From Agelas oroides (taxonomy: Eukaryota; Porifera; Demospongiae; Agelasida; Agelasidae): DNA of 64,000 nt. The notes beneath the pieces are model-generated. The model saw only the letters and a program-made list of their open reading frames with translations. It had not been told where the DNA came from and made no database searches. Of this stretch, positions 34,119 to 47,518 are shown piece after piece (position 1 is the first letter of the stretch; each line of letters opens with the position of its first letter). Location of the stretch: contig OX422183.1 in assembly GCA_949130485.1 (NCBI GenBank), forward strand, positions 26,241,316-26,305,315, read 5' to 3'. A program made the translations under genes and the position numbers.

Positions 34119-37100
34119 GTTCGTCTGTCCCTGTCCCTACGTCCCTGTCAATGTCCCTGTCACTATCCCTGTTCCCCTGTCCCTGTTGCTGTCACTATCA
34201 CTGGCCCCTGTCCCTATTCCTCTGTCCCTTTCCCTGTTCTAATCCGTCTGTCCCTGTCCCTTTGTCTGTCCTTCTCCCCTTGCCCCAGTACCTGTCCCTG
34301 TCCATCTTCCTCTGTCCCAGGTCTGTCTCTGATCTCGTACCGGTACCAGTCCTTGCTTCTTTGTCGTCTTCCCTCTCCCCTCCACTGTGTCTTTCTGCTC
34401 CTGTTTTTATCCCTCCAGGACCATTTCTGGCCCTCTCTTCCCGTTCCCCCATTCCTGTCCCTCTGTCCCTGTCTCTCTGTCCCTGTCCCTCTGTCCCTGT
34501 CACTCTGTCCGTGTCTCAGTCGCTATTCCAGTCCCTCTTTCCTTATTCTTGTCCGTCTGTTATGTTTCTGTTGCTGTCCAAGCCCCCCTTTCCATGTCCC
34601 TTTCCGTAGATCCCCGTTTCTGTCCTCCTTTCCCTGTTCCTGTCTCTGTCTGTCTGTCACAGTCCCTGTCCTTCGGTCCATGTCCATCTGCCCTTTCTCT
34701 GTTCCTGTACCTTTCGCTGTGATTCCTTCCTGTCCCTCTCTCAGCCTGTCACTGTCCCTCTGTCCCTTTCCCTACGTCTGTCAATTGTCCCTCCGTCCCT
34801 GTGTCCTTGTCCGTCTGTCCTCGCCTCTATTTCTGTGTCCCTCTCCCTGTTCACCTGTCCCCCTGTCCCTGTCCGCTGTTCTGATCCCTGTCCCTCTGTC
34901 CTTGTCCCCTGTCACTCTCCCTGTCACTCTCCCTGTCCCTCTGTGCTGTCCCTCTGTCCTTGTCCCTCTGTCCTTGTCCCTCTGTCCTTGTCCCTTGGCA
35001 CTCTCCCTGTCCCCCCATCCCTCTCCCTCTGTCGTGTCCCTCAGTCTCTGTCCTTCTTTCCCTATTGCAGTCCATTTGTCCCCTTTCATGTGTCCTTGTC
35101 CATCTGTCCTTTCCCCTATTTCTGTGTATCTCTACCTGTTCCCCTGTCCCCCTATTCCCCTCTCCCCTGTCCCTGTCCCTTTGTCGCTCTCACTGTGTCA
35201 CCGTTCCTACCTATGTTTCTATCCACCGCCCTCTTCCTTCTCCCCATCCCTCTGTCCATGTACATCTCTCCCTGTCCCTCTGTTCCTGTCCCTGTCCCTC
35301 TGTCCTTATCCATCTGTCACTCTGTCCCTGTTCCAGTCCTTGTCCGTCTGTCTCTGTTCCTCTTTGTGTATATACCTCTCCTTGTCCCTCTGTCCTTGTA
35401 CCTATCTCCCTTTCTCTGTCCCTGTCCTCATCTCAATCTCCCTCTTCATTATCCATATCCCTTTGTCCCTGTACATCTGGCCCTCTCACTGTGTTCCTGT
35501 TCCTGTCTTTGTCCCGATCCATCTCCCTCTTCCATGTCCCCATCCCTCTGTCCTTGTCCCTCTGTCCCTGTCCCTCTGTCCGTGTCCCTCTATCCCTGTC
35601 CCTCTGTCCTTGTCCCTGTCCTTGTCCCTCTGTTTCTGTCTCATCTCTACTTGTCCCTATACCTCTTTCCTTATTCCAGTGCCTGCGTCCTTGTGCATCA
35701 GTCCTTCCCGTATATCTGTGCCCCTCTCCCTGTCCTCCTGTCCCACTGTCCCTGTCCCTCTGTCCTTTTTCCCTGTCACTCTCCCTGTACCCCTGTCCCT
35801 GCCCCTATTTGTGTCCGTCTCCATGTCCCTCTGTCCCTGTACCTGTCTCCTTGTGTCTCTTCCTGTCCTTGTCTCTATCTCCGTCTTCCTTGTCCATATC
35901 CCTTTGTCCCTGTACATCTGGCACTGTCACTCTGTCCCTGTTCCAGTCTTTGTCCATATTCATCTGCATCTTCCTTGTCCCTATCCGTCTGTCCCTGTAC
36001 ATCTGGCCCTGTCGCTCTCTCCCTCTTCCTGTCTTTGTCCTATCCATCCGTCAATATCCCTTTGTTCTTGTAGATCTGGCCCTGTCACTCTGTCCCTGTT
36101 CCTGTCTTTGTCCTTATCCATCTCCTTCCTCCATGTCCCCCTCCCTCTGTCCCTGTCCCTCTGTCCTTGGCCATCTGTCACCCTGTCGCTGTTCCCTGTC
36201 ACTCTGTCCCTGTTCCTCTCCTTCTCCGTCTGTCCTTGTCCCTGTCCCTATTTGTGTCCCTCTCCCTGTCCTCATCTCTATCTCCCTTTACCTTATCCGT
36301 ATCCCTTTGTCCCTGTACATCTCGCCCTGTCACTCCTGTGCCTGTTCCTGTCTTTGTCCCTATCCATCTCCCTCTTCCTTGTCCCCATCCCTCTGTCCCT
36401 GTACATCTCTACTTTTCCCTCTGTCCCTGTCCCTCTGACCTTGTCCCTCTGTCTCTGTCCCTTTGTCCTTGTCCCTCTGTCCCTGTCCCTCTGTCCTTGT
36501 CCCCTGTCAATCTCCCTGTCCCCCTGTCCTTGTCCCTTGGTTGTGTCCCTCAGTCCCTGTCCCTCTGTCTCTGTCTCATCTCTCCTTGTCCTTATACCTC
36601 TTTCCTTATTCCAGTCCCTGTGTCCCTGTCCCTATGTCCTTGTGCATCTGTCCTTCACCTACTTCTGTGTCCCTCTCCCTGTCCTCCTGTGACGCTGTCC
36701 CTGTCCCTTTGTCCCTGTCCCTCCGTCCCTGTCCCTGACCTCTGCCTTTGTCTCTCTGTCTCTGTCTCTCTGTGGCACTCACCCTGTCCCCCTGTCGCTG
36801 TCCCTATTTGTTTCCCTCTCCATGTCCCTCTGTCCCTGTACCTCTCTCCTTGTCTCTGTCCCTGTCCTTGTCTCTATCTCCCTCTTCCTTGTCCATATCC
36901 CTTTGTCCCCGTACATCTGCCACTGTCACTCTGTCCCTGATCCTGTTTGTGTCCATATCCATCTCCGTCTTCTTTGTCCCTATCCCTCTGTCCCTGTCCA
37001 TCTGGCCCTGTCTCTCTGTCCCTGTTCCTGTCCATCTGTCTCTGTCCCTCTCACTGTCACTCTATCCCGCTCTCTGTCCCTGTGTCCCTTTCAATTTTTT

Positions 37101-40100
37101 CATCCCCCTGTCCTCGTTCTCCTGTCTATGTCCCAGTCCCAGTCCTTGTCCCTATGTATCTCCCTCTTCCCTGTCCTTCTGTCCTGGTCCCTCTGTCCCA
37201 GTTCCTTTCTATCTGTCATGGTCCCTGTCCCAGCCCCTCTGTTGCCCAGTCTTTGTCCCTATGTGTGTCCTTGTCCCTGTCACTCTATCCCTGTTCCTGT
37301 TCCTGTCCCTCTGCAGCTGTCCCTGTCCTTCAACCCCTGTCCCTGTACCTGTCGTTATCACCATCGGTCTGTCCCTGTCTGTATCACCCTGTCCCTGTTC
37401 CTGTCCCTCTCCAGGTTCCCATCCGTCTGTCCCTCTGTTCCTGTCCCTATGTCTGACCTTGTCCCTCTCCCCCGGTCTGACTATTCCTGTCGGTCCCTGT
37501 CCTTGTTCCACCCTTTGTCCCTGCCCTTGTTCCTGTTCCCATCCCTGTCTGTGTCACTTTGTCTGTGTCACTCTGTCCCTGTTCCTGTGCCTTTGTTTCT
37601 GTTGCTGTATGTCCCTGCCCTTTCCCTCTGTCTCTATCCTTCTGTTCCCGTCACTCAGTCCCTGTTGCCTGTTCCTGTCTATCTGTCACAGTCCCTATCC
37701 ATCTGTTATTGTCTCTGTCATTGGCTCTGTCCCTGTGCATTTCGCTGTCCTTATTGCTATCCCCAACTCGCTGTCCCTCTGTCCGTGTTCATCTCCCTCT
37801 TCCTTGTTCATACCCCTTTGTCCCTATCCATCTCCCTCTTCCTTGTACCTATCCCTCTGTCCCTGTCGGGTCTGTCCTTGGCCCTCTGTCACTCTGTCAC
37901 TATTCCCTGTCACTCTGTCCCTGTTCCTGTCCTTGTCCATCTGCCCTTGTCCCTGTCCCTATTTCTGTCCCTCTCCCTGTCCCTCTGTCCCTGTACCTAT
38001 CTCCTTGTCTTCCTTTTCTTTATCCATATCCTTTTGTCCCTGTACATTTCGCCCTGTCACTCTGTCCCTGTTCTTGTCTTTGTCCCTATCCATCTCCCTC
38101 TTCCTTGTTCATATCCGTTTGTCCCTGTACATCTGGCCCTGTCACTCTGTTCCTGTTCCTGTCCATCTGTCTATGTCCCAGTCCCAGTCCTTGTCCCTAT
38201 GTATCTCCCTCTTCCCTGTCCTTCTATCCTGGTCCCTCTGTCCCCGTTCCTTTCTATCTGTCATAGTCCCTGTCCCTTTGCTGTCATTCATTTCCTATCC
38301 CTCCTGTCATTGTCCCTGTCCCTGTCACTCTATCCCTCTTCCTGTTCCTGTCCCTCTGCACCTGTCCCTGTCCTTCAACCCCTGTCCCTGTTCCTGTCGT
38401 TGTCACTACCGCTGTGTCCCTGTCTGTGTCACCCTGTCCCTGCTCCTGTCCCTCTCCCGGTTCCCATCCGTCTGTCCCTCTGTTTCTCTTTCCCTCTGTT
38501 CCTGTCCCTATGTCTGGCCTTGTCCCTTTCCCCCGGTCTGACTATACCTGTCGCTCCTTGTCCTTGTTCACTCTCTGTCCCTATGTTCCTGTCAATGACC
38601 CTGTCACTATCCCTGTTCCCCTGTCCCTGTTCCTGTCCCTATCCCTGGCCCCTGTCGCTATTCCTCTGTCGCTTTCCCTGTTCTAATCCGTCTGTCCCTG
38701 TCCCTATGTCTGTCCTTCTCCCCTTGCCCCGGTACCTGTCCCTGTCCATCTTCCTCTGTCCCAGGTCTGTCTCTGATCTCGTACCGGCACCAGTCCTTGC
38801 TTCTTTGTCATCTTCCCTCTGCCCTCCACTGTGTCCTTCTGCGCCTGTTTCTATCCCTCCAGGACCATTTCTGGCCCTCTCTTCCCGTTCCCCCATTCCT
38901 GTCCCTCCGTCCCTGTCTATCTGTCCCTGTCCCTCTGTCCCTGTCACTCTGTCCGTGTCTCAGTCGCTATTCCAGTCGCTCTTTCGTTATTCTTGTCCGT
39001 CTGTTGTGCTTCTAATAATGACAATTCGATTATCAAAACCACGCATAAAACCACGCATAGTACGTCACGGGTGCACGTGATCAGATCTTCCAGGCTCTCT
39101 CCCCACTTTTCGGCATGGGGAGGAGCCTGGGTACGAGGCTAGTCCTTGTCTCTATCTCCCTCTTCCTTGTCCATATCCCTTTGTCCCCGTACATCTGGCA
39201 CTGTCACTCTGTCCCTGATCCTGTTTGTGTCCATATCCATCTCCGTCTTCCTTGTCCCTATCCCTCTGTCCCTGTCCATCTGGCCCTGTCTCTCTGTTCC
39301 TGTTCCTGTCCATCTGTCTCTGTCCCTCTCACTGTCACTCTATCCCTCTCTCTGTCCCTGTGTCCCTTTCAATTTTTACATCCCTCTGTTCCCGTTCTCC
39401 TGTCTATGTCCCAGTCCCAGTCCTTGTCCCTATGTATCTCCCTCTTCCCTGTCCTTCTATCCTGGTCCCTCTGTCCCCGTTCCTTTCTATCTGTCATAGT
39501 CCCTGTCCCTTTGCTGTCATTCATTTCCTATCCCTGTCCCAGTCCCTCTGTCCCCCAGTGTCTGTCCCTATGTGTGTCCTTGTCCCTGTCACTCCTATCA
39601 CTGTTCCTGTTCCTGTCCCTCTGCAGCTGTCCCTGTCCTTCAACCCCTGTCCCTGTACCTGTTGTTATCACCATCGGTCCGTCCCTGTCTGTATCACCCT
39701 GTCACCGTTCCTGTCCCTCTCCTGGTTCCCATTCCGTCTGTCCCTCTGATCCTGTCCCTATGTCTGAACTTGTCCTTCTCCCGCGGTCTGACTATTCTTG
39801 TCGGTCCCTGTCCTTGTTCCACCCTTTGTCCCTGCCCTTGTTCCTGTTCCCATCCCTGTCTGTGTCACTTTGTCTGTGTCACTCTGTCCCTGTTCCTGTG
39901 CCTTTGTGTCTGTTGCTATATGTCCCTGTCCTTGTCTCTCTGTCTCTATCCTTCTGTTCCCGTCACTCAGTCCCTGTTGCCTGTTCCTGTCTATCTGTCA
40001 CAGTCCCTGTCCATCTGTCATTGTCTCTGTCCCTGTGCATTTCGCTGTCCTTATTGCTATCCCAACTCGCTGTCCCTCTGTCCCTGTCCATCTCCCTCTT

Positions 40101-40369
40101 CCTTGTCCCTGTACATCTGTCCCTGTTACTCTGTCCTTGTTCCTGTCTTTGTCCCTATCCATCTCCCTGTTCCTTGTCCCCATCCCTCTGTGCTTGTACT
40201 CCTGACCCTGTCCCTCTGTCCTTATCCATCTGTCACTCTGTCCCTGTTCCTGTCCTTGTCCATCTGTCCTTGTCCCTGTCCCTATTTGTGTCCCTCTGTC
40301 CCTGTACCTGTCTTCCTGTCTGTGTCCCTGTCCTCGTCTCTATCTCCCTCTTCCGTCTCTATCTCTCTC
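34119..40369. repeat. Satellite array segment 5
   Basis: Post-core module followed by 14-mer satellite. At about 38572-39013 a second post-core module (caatgaccctgtcactatcc onward, including the modified palindrome gtaccggcac) appears without any core before it, joined directly to a mid-array block. A Helitron-like fragment follows at 39014-39142 and then a different mid-array module, so at least two rearrangements are stacked here. Confidence 0.88.
39014..39142 (+). mobile_element. Helitron-like 3' terminal fragment
   Basis: About 129 bp of non-satellite DNA. Its right end has the Helitron signature: a strong hairpin (8-bp stem 39090-39097 with 39123-39130, one bulged T at 39098, then 7-bp stem 39099-39105 with 39116-39122, 10-nt loop) followed after 8 nt by CTAG (39139-39142) and a host T. 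There is no target duplication, as expected. The left end could start at TCTAATAATG (39011) but is preceded by T rather than the usual A, and the piece is very short, so it may be a 5'-truncated copy. A direct repeat of aaaccacgcata lies at about 39038-39058. Confidence 0.72.
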
Positions 40370-41110
40370 TCGCAGTTGCGGAACCAGACTCTGGCTCCGC
40401 GAGCTAACCAGATCCAAACACAGCTTTTGTCACTACTGGCAGGAGCCGTGTGAAGGTCTGCAGTCTAGATCAAAGGACAAATGTTAGCTTCAGGCTAGGG
40501 TATAGCTGGAGGTAACAGCTAGCCACACGATCATGGCTGAGAGTCAACGTATCAGAGACAGTGCTGCATTGCATCTCAGATGATGTGGTATCTTCTGGTT
40601 TCCCATGGTGTCTGATCATCTATCAGGTACAGGGTGCACTTGCAGATTGCTCTGAAATGTACAGTCAGTAAGATACCAAGGTGATTGTGTAACCAACAAA
40701 GGCAGCGTTGTCCCATTGTGTCTCATGATGTCACATGGGATCTCATGTTACATGATGGTTCGTGTTGTCTGATGGTTTCAAGGTTTCATGTCAAAGCACC
40801 CTGATGACCAGTGTTTTTGAAGCATATCTACCAAAAAACAAGTCACTTTGCCATAACTGCCCAACCCATTTGAGCCATAAATGCCCCACCCATTTATGAC
40901 ATAAATGCCACACCTATTCAAGCCATGAATGTCTCATTCCCATATTACATTATGTTGTTTCACTTCAGACTTTATGCATCTGTGGAAATTTTCACCTAAT
41001 GCACATCGATTTGCCAGCTGGTGCTGGTGCACCCCCACTTGACACACAACTGCCTCTGTTGCTGTCCCACTATCCATTCCGTGTTCTTCTGTTTCTGTGT
41101 CTTTCACTTT
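40370..41110. repeat. Core unit, copy 4 (5'-truncated)
   Basis: Only the last third of the core is present. It starts exactly at the CpG hairpin (tcgcagttgcggaacc; arms 40376-40382 and 40396-40402) next to satellite, so the TATA-like boxes and everything upstream are missing. The VNTR has three units, the 70-bp AT-rich segment is present (40937-41007), and the tail module is single. It shares the variant atcatctatcagg with core 5, its nearest neighbour. Confidence 0.88.
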
Positions 41111-43216
41111 GTCCGTCTGTCCCTGTCCCTATGTCCCTGTCAATGTCCCTGTCACTATCCCTGTTCCCCAGTCCCTGTTGCTGTCACTATTCCTGGCCCC
41201 TGTCCCTATTCCTCTGTCCCTTTCCCTGTTCTAATCCGTCTGTCCTTCTCCCCTTGCCCTGGTACCTGTCCCTGTCCATCTTCCTCTGTCCCAGGTCTGT
41301 CTCTGATCTCGTACCGGTACCAGTCCTTGCTTCTTTGTCATCTTGCCTCTGCCCTCCACTGTGTCCTTCTGCTCCTGTTTTTATTCCTCCAGGACGATTT
41401 CTGGCCCTCTCTTCCCGTTCCCCCATTCCTGTCCCTCTGTCCCTGTCTCTCTGTGCCTGTCCCTCTGTCCCTGTCACTCTGTCCGTGTCTCAGTCGCTAT
41501 TCCAGTCCCTCTTTCCTTATTCTTGTCCGTCTGTTGTGCTTCTGTTCCTGTCCAAGTCCCCCTTTCCATGTCCCTTTCTGTAGATCCCCGTTTCTGTCCT
41601 CGTTTCCCTGTTCCTGTCCCTGTCTGTCTGTCACAGTCCCTGTCCTTCGGTCCATGTCCATCTGCCCTTTCTCTGTTCCTGTACCTTTCGCTGTGATTCC
41701 TTCCTGTCCCTCTCTCAGCCTGTCACTGTCCCTCTCTCCCTTTCCCTACGTCTGTCAATTGTCCCTCCATCCCTGTCTCCTTGTCCGTCTGTCCTCGCCC
41801 CTATTTCTGTGTCCCTCTCCCTGTTCACCTGTCCCCCTGTCCCTGTCCGCTGTTCCGATCCCTGTCCCTCTGTCCTCGTCCCCTGTCACTCTCCCTGTCA
41901 CTCTCCCTGTCCCTCTGTGCTGACCCTCTGTCCTTCTCCCTCTGTCCTTGTCCCTCTGTCCTTGTCCCCTGTCACTCTCCCTGTCCCCCTGTCCCTGTCC
42001 CTCTGTTCCGGTGCCGTTCCCTCTGTCCTTGTCCCCTGTCCCCCTGTCGCTGACCCTCTGTCCCTGTCCCTCTGTGCTATCCCTCTGTCCTTCTCCCTCT
42101 GTCCTTGTCCCTCTGTCCCTGTCCCTCTGTCCTTGTTGCCTGTCACTCTCCCTGTCCCACTGTCCCTGTCTCTCTGTCGTGTCCCTCAGTCCATGTCCCC
42201 TGGCACTCTCCCTGTCCCCCTGTCCCTCTCCCTCTGTCGTGTCCCTCAGTCCCTGTCCTTCTTTCCCTATTCCAGTCCATTTGTCCCCTTTCATGTCTCC
42301 TTGTCCATCTGTCTTTTCCCCTATTTCTGTGTATCTCTACCTGTTCCCCTGTCCCCCTGTCCCTGTCCGCCTGTCCCTCTCCCTCTGTCGTGTCCCTCAT
42401 TCCCTGTCCTTCTTTCCCTATTCCAGTCCATTTGTCCCCTTTCATGTGTCCTTGTCCATCTGTCCTTTCCCCTATTTCAGTGTATCTCTACCTGTTCCCC
42501 TGACCCCCTGTTCCCCTGTCCCCCTGTCCCTGTCCCTTTGTCCCTCTCACTGTGTCCCCGTTCCTGCCTATGTTTCTATTCACCTCCCTCTTCCTTCTCC
42601 TCATCCCTCTGCCCCTGTACATCTCTCCCTGTCCCTCTGTTCCTGTCCCTGTCCCTCTGTCCTTATCCATCTGTCACGCTGTCCCTGTTCCAGTCCTTGT
42701 CCGTCTGTCTCTGTTCCTGTTTGTGTACCTCTCCTTGTCCCTCTGTCCCTGTACCTATCTCCCTTTCTCTGTCCCTGTCCTCCTCTCTATCTCCCTTTAC
42801 CTTATCCGTATCCCTTTGTCCCTGTACATCTCGCCCTGTCACTTTGTGCCTGTTCCAGTCTTTGTCTCCATCCATCTCCCTCTTCCTTGTCCCCATCCCT
42901 CTGTCCCTGTACCTCTCTACTTTTCCCTCTGCCTCTGTCCCTCTGTCCTTGTCCCTCTGTCCCTGTCTGTCTGTCCATCTTCCGGTTCCTCTACCTGTCC
43001 ATCTCCCTCTCTCCCTGTCCCTGTACCCTTGCTCCTGTCCCTGTCCCTCTGTGCGTATCTCAGTCCCTGTCTTTCTCTCCCTCTCCCAGTCCCTGTCCCT
43101 CATTCCCTATTCATGTCCCTCTGTCCCTGTCCCTATGTCCCTTTCCCTGTCTCTCTCTCTCCCTGCCTCTTTCGCTCTATCCCCCTCTCCCAGTCCCTGT
43201 GTTTGTCCTTCTGTCC
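41111..43216. repeat. Satellite array segment 6 (short)
   Basis: Only 2.1 kb between cores 4 and 5. It has the post-core module (41111 to about 41800), a short 14-mer stretch, and just the last 260 bp of the pre-core module (from about 42955). It lacks the island and most mid-array blocks, so it is a contracted interval. Confidence 0.88.
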
Positions 43217-44841
43217 TTGACTCTACCCTCTCTTTCGTTGATATACCTGGTTCTACTAGGTTCATTATGACAGCCCCCAACTTTTGTAGTTGTACTGGAT
43301 TACCCTTAAGTCTACTTGGTTGTACTTGACTCTACCCAACTCTATGCTATAATGCTCTACCAGGTTTAGTTGAACTCTCCAACAGTCTGCTATGTTGTAC
43401 TACTAGAATCTATACAACACTCTGTATCCCACTCTACCGTAGCTTCTAATGGAATCTGCCTGACTCCACTCCACTCTACCGTAGCTCTACCTGATTCTAA
43501 GGGACTCTGCTTGACTCCACCTCTCTCTGCCATGGCTCTACCTGATTCTACAGGAGAATATTTGACTCCACCTCACTTCACCATGGATTTCCTGGTTCCA
43601 ATCAATGCCACCCTTACTCTACATCTTTCTGGTTCTACTTGACTGTTGTTATTTTGCAAAGTTGGTGGTTTTGTTGCTTCTTACTTCCTTTTTTCCTACT
43701 TACATGCACTTACTCCTTACTAAAGCATCCCTGCATGTCTCAAGAAGTCCTGCTACTAGAACTAGGGGAGCATCTGCATCTAGTGAGGTTTTCTGTATTG
43801 AAGAAGTCCCAGAATCAACTTTCCAAAAATCATATAAGCTAGGCAGTAATTTTGATGACATTGTGCCAAGTGAACAAAAAAAAATGAGCAAAAAGTTTTC
43901 CCACTAGGGTGAGGTCTTGGGGTATTGGGCTACCACGACACACGCAACACTACATGGCCAGAACAAGTCCCAGGTAACACCTGATGGCAGAGCCAGAGTC
44001 CCTCTCCTCCTTGCAGCTGGCTAGGCAGACACCCCTGGTTCCACTCCGTGTCCAGAGTCTGTGGGATGTAAGGGAGGAACAGAGCGGCCCCTAGACCATA
44101 TCAAGCAGCCAACTCGCATAGGTCTGAACTTTCTAACAGCTTTGGTTATGACTGTTAGTCCCCACAGTCTCCATGTAGGACACTCCCCAACAGCTGCGCA
44201 CAGTGTGGGTACTAGTAAAAGTGTTTTTCTCCTATTTATACTGCTATAAAATGCGTCCCTAACAATTATGGGTTTCGAAACAATGAATATCATTAACGTC
44301 TCGTTAATTACATTTCCGCCTGCGCGTCCGCGCGTTCGCTAGCACCTCATTAGCCCTCGCGGTCGCGGAACCAGACTCTGGATCCGCGACATCATCTATC
44401 AGGTACAGGGTGCACTTGCAGATTGCTCTGAAATGAACCGTCAGTAAGATATCAAGGTGATTGTGTAACCAACATAGGCAGGGTTGTCCCATTGTGTCTC
44501 ATGATGTCACATGGGATCTCATGTTACATGATGGTTCGTGTTGTCTGATGGTTTCAAGGTTTCATGTCGAAGCACCCTGATGACCAGTGTTTTTGAAGCA
44601 TATCTACCAAAAAACAAGTCGCTTCACCATAACTGCCCAACCCATTTGAGCCATAAATGCCCAACCCATTTATGACGAAAATGCCCTACCCATTTATGAC
44701 GTAAATGCCACATCTATTCAAGCGATGAATGTCTCATTCCCGATTTGCCAACTGGTGCTCGTGCACAACCACTTGACACACAACTGCCTCTGTTGCTGTC
44801 CTACTATCCATTCCATGTTCTGCTTCTGTGTCTTTCACTTT
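43217..44841. repeat. Core unit, copy 5 (two internal deletions)
   Basis: Deletion 1, about 500 bp, joins caacttt to aaaaatcatataagc near 43824 (core 1 positions about 1245-1743). Deletion 2, about 210 bp, joins the right arm of the CpG hairpin (44383-44389) to atcatctatcagg. Minus-facing TATA-like box 44233-44240 is retained. The VNTR has four units; the 70-bp AT-rich segment is absent; the tail module is single. Confidence 0.88.
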
Positions 44842-47340
44842 GTCAGTCTGTCCCTGTCCCTACGTCCTTGTCAATATCCCTGTCACTATCCCTGTTCCTC
44901 CGTCCCTGTTGCTGTCACTATTCCTGGCCCCAGTCCCTATTCCTCTGTCCCTTTCTCTGTTCTAATCCGTCTGTCCCTGTCCCTATGTCTGTCCTTCTCC
45001 CCTTGCCCCGGTACCTGTCCCTGTCCATCTTCCTCTGTCCCAGGTCTGTGTCTGATCTCGTACCGGTACCAGTCCTTGCTTCTTTTTCGTCTTCCCTCTG
45101 CCCTCCACTGTGTCCTTTTGCTCCTGTTTTTATCCCTCCAGGATCATTTCTGGCCCTCTCTTTCCGTTCCCCCATTCCTGTCTCATGGTCCCTGTCCCTC
45201 TGTCCCTGTCACTCTGTCCGTGTCTCAGTCGCTATTCCAGTCCCTCTTTCCTTATTCTTGTCCGTCTGTTCTGCTTCTGCTCCTGTCCAAGCCCCCATTT
45301 CCATGTCCCTTTCCGTAGATCCCCGTTTCTGTCCTCCTTTCCCTGTTCCTGTCCCTGTCTGTCACATTCCCTGTCCTTCGGTCCATGTCCATCTGCCCTT
45401 TCTCTGTTCCTGTACCTTTCGCTGTGATTCCTTCCTGTCCCTCTCTCAGCCTGTCACTGTCCCTCTGTCCCTTTCCCTATGTCTGTCAATTGTCCCTCCA
45501 TCCCTGTCTCCTTGTCCGTCTGTCCTCGTCCCTATTTCTGTGTCCCTCTCCCTGTTCACCTTTCCCCCTGTCCCTGTCCTCTGTTCCGATCCCTGTCCCT
45601 CTGTCCTTGTTCCCTGTGACTCTCCCTGTCCCCCTGTCCCTGTCCCTCTGTTCCGATCCCGTTCCCTCTGTCCTTGTCCCCTGTCCCCCTGTTGCTGACC
45701 CTCTGTCCCTGTCCCTCTGTGCTATCCCTCTGTCCTTATCCCTCTGTCCTTGTTCCTCTGTCCCTGTCCCTCTGTCCTTGTTCCCTGTCAATCTCCCTGT
45801 CCCACTGTCCCTGTCCCTCTGCCGTGTCCCTCAGTCCCTGTCCCCTGTCACTCTCCCTGTCCCCGTGTCCCTCTCCCTCTGTCATGTCCGTCAGTCCCTG
45901 TCCTTCTTTCCTTATTCCAGTCCATTTGTCCCTGTTCATGTGTCCTTGTCTGTCTGTCCTTTCCCCTATTTCTGTGTATCTCTACCTGTTCCCCTGTCCA
46001 CCTGTCCCCCTGTCCCTGTCCCTCTGTCCCTCTGACTGTGTCCCTGTTCCTGCCTATGTTTCTATCCACCTCCCTCTTCCTTCTCCCCATCCCTCTGTCC
46101 CTGTACATCTCTCCCTGTCACTCTGTCCCTGTTCCACCCCTTGTCCGTCTGTATCTGTTCCTCTTTGTGTCCCTCTCCTTGTCCCTCTGTCCCTGTACCT
46201 ATCTCCCTTTATCTCTCCCTGTCCTCATCTCAATCTCCCTCTTCATTATCCATATCCCTTTGTCCCTGTACATCTGGCCCTGTCACTGTGTTCCTGTTCC
46301 TGTCTTTGTCCCGATCCATCTCCCTCTTCCATGTCCCCATCCCTCTGTCCTTGTCTCTCTGTCCTTGTCCCTCTGTCCCTGTCCCTCTGTCCCTGTCCCT
46401 CTATCCCTGTCCCTCTGTTCTTGTCCCTGTCCTTGTCCCTCAGTTTCTGTCTCATGTCTACTTGTCCCTATACCTCTTTCCTTATTCCAGTGCCTGCGTC
46501 CTTGTGCATCTGTCCTTCCCCTATTTCTCTGTCCCTCTCCCTGTCCTCCTGTCCCACTGTCCTTGTCCCTGTCCTTGTCCCTCTGTCCTTGTCACTCTGT
46601 CCGTGTCCCTCTGTCCTTTTTCCCTGTCACTCTCCCTGTACCCCTGCCCTGTCCGTGTTTATGTCCCTCTCCATGTCCCTCTGTCCCTGTACCTGTCTCC
46701 TTGTCTCTCTTCCTGTCCTTGTCTCTATCTCCGTCTTCCTTGTCCATATCCCTTTGTCCCTGTACATCTGGCACTGTCACTCTGTCCCTGTTGCAGTCTT
46801 TGTCCATCTTCATCTCCGTCTTCCTTGTCCCTATCCCTCTGTCCCTGTACATCTGGCCCTGTCTCTCTCTCCCTCTTCCTGTCTTTGTCCTATCCATCTG
46901 TCCATATCCCTTTGTCCTTGTACATCTGGCCCTGTCACTCTGTCCCTGTTCCTGTCTTTGTCCTTGTCCATCTCCCTCCTCCATGTCCCCATTCCTCTGT
47001 CCCTGTCCTTCTGTCCTTGGCACTCTGCCACTCTGTCGCTGTTCCCTGTCACTCTGTCCCTGTTCCTGTCCTTGTCCGTCTGTCCTTGTCCCTGTCCCTC
47101 TGTCCCTGTACCTATCTCCCTGTCTCGGTCCCTGTCCTCCTCTCTATCTCCCTTTACCTTATCCGTATCCCTTTGTCCCTGTACATCTCGCCCTGTCACT
47201 CTGTGCCTGTTCCTGTCTTTCTCCCTATCCATCTCCCTCTTCCTTGTCCCCATCCCTCTGTCCCTCTACCTCTCTACTTTTCCCTCTGTCACTGTCCCTC
47301 TGTCCCTTTGTCCTTGTCCCTCTGTCCCTGTCCCTCTGTC

Positions 47341-47518
47341 CTTGTCCCCTGTCACTCTCCCTGTCCCCCTGTCCTTGTCCCTCGGTTGTGTCCCTCACTC
47401 CCTGTCCCTCTGTCTCTGTCTCTTCTCTCCTTGTCCCCTGTCACTCTCCCTGTCCCCCTGTCCTTGTCCCTCGGTTGTGTCCCTCACTCCCTGTCCCTCT
47501 GTCTCTGTCTCTTCTCTC
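47341..47518. repeat. 89-bp tandem duplication in array 7
   Basis: Two adjacent units of 89 bp (starting 47341 and 47430) that appear identical by eye, containing the marker tcggttgtgtccctcactcc. This is local slippage or unequal exchange at the sub-repeat scale. Confidence 0.85.
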
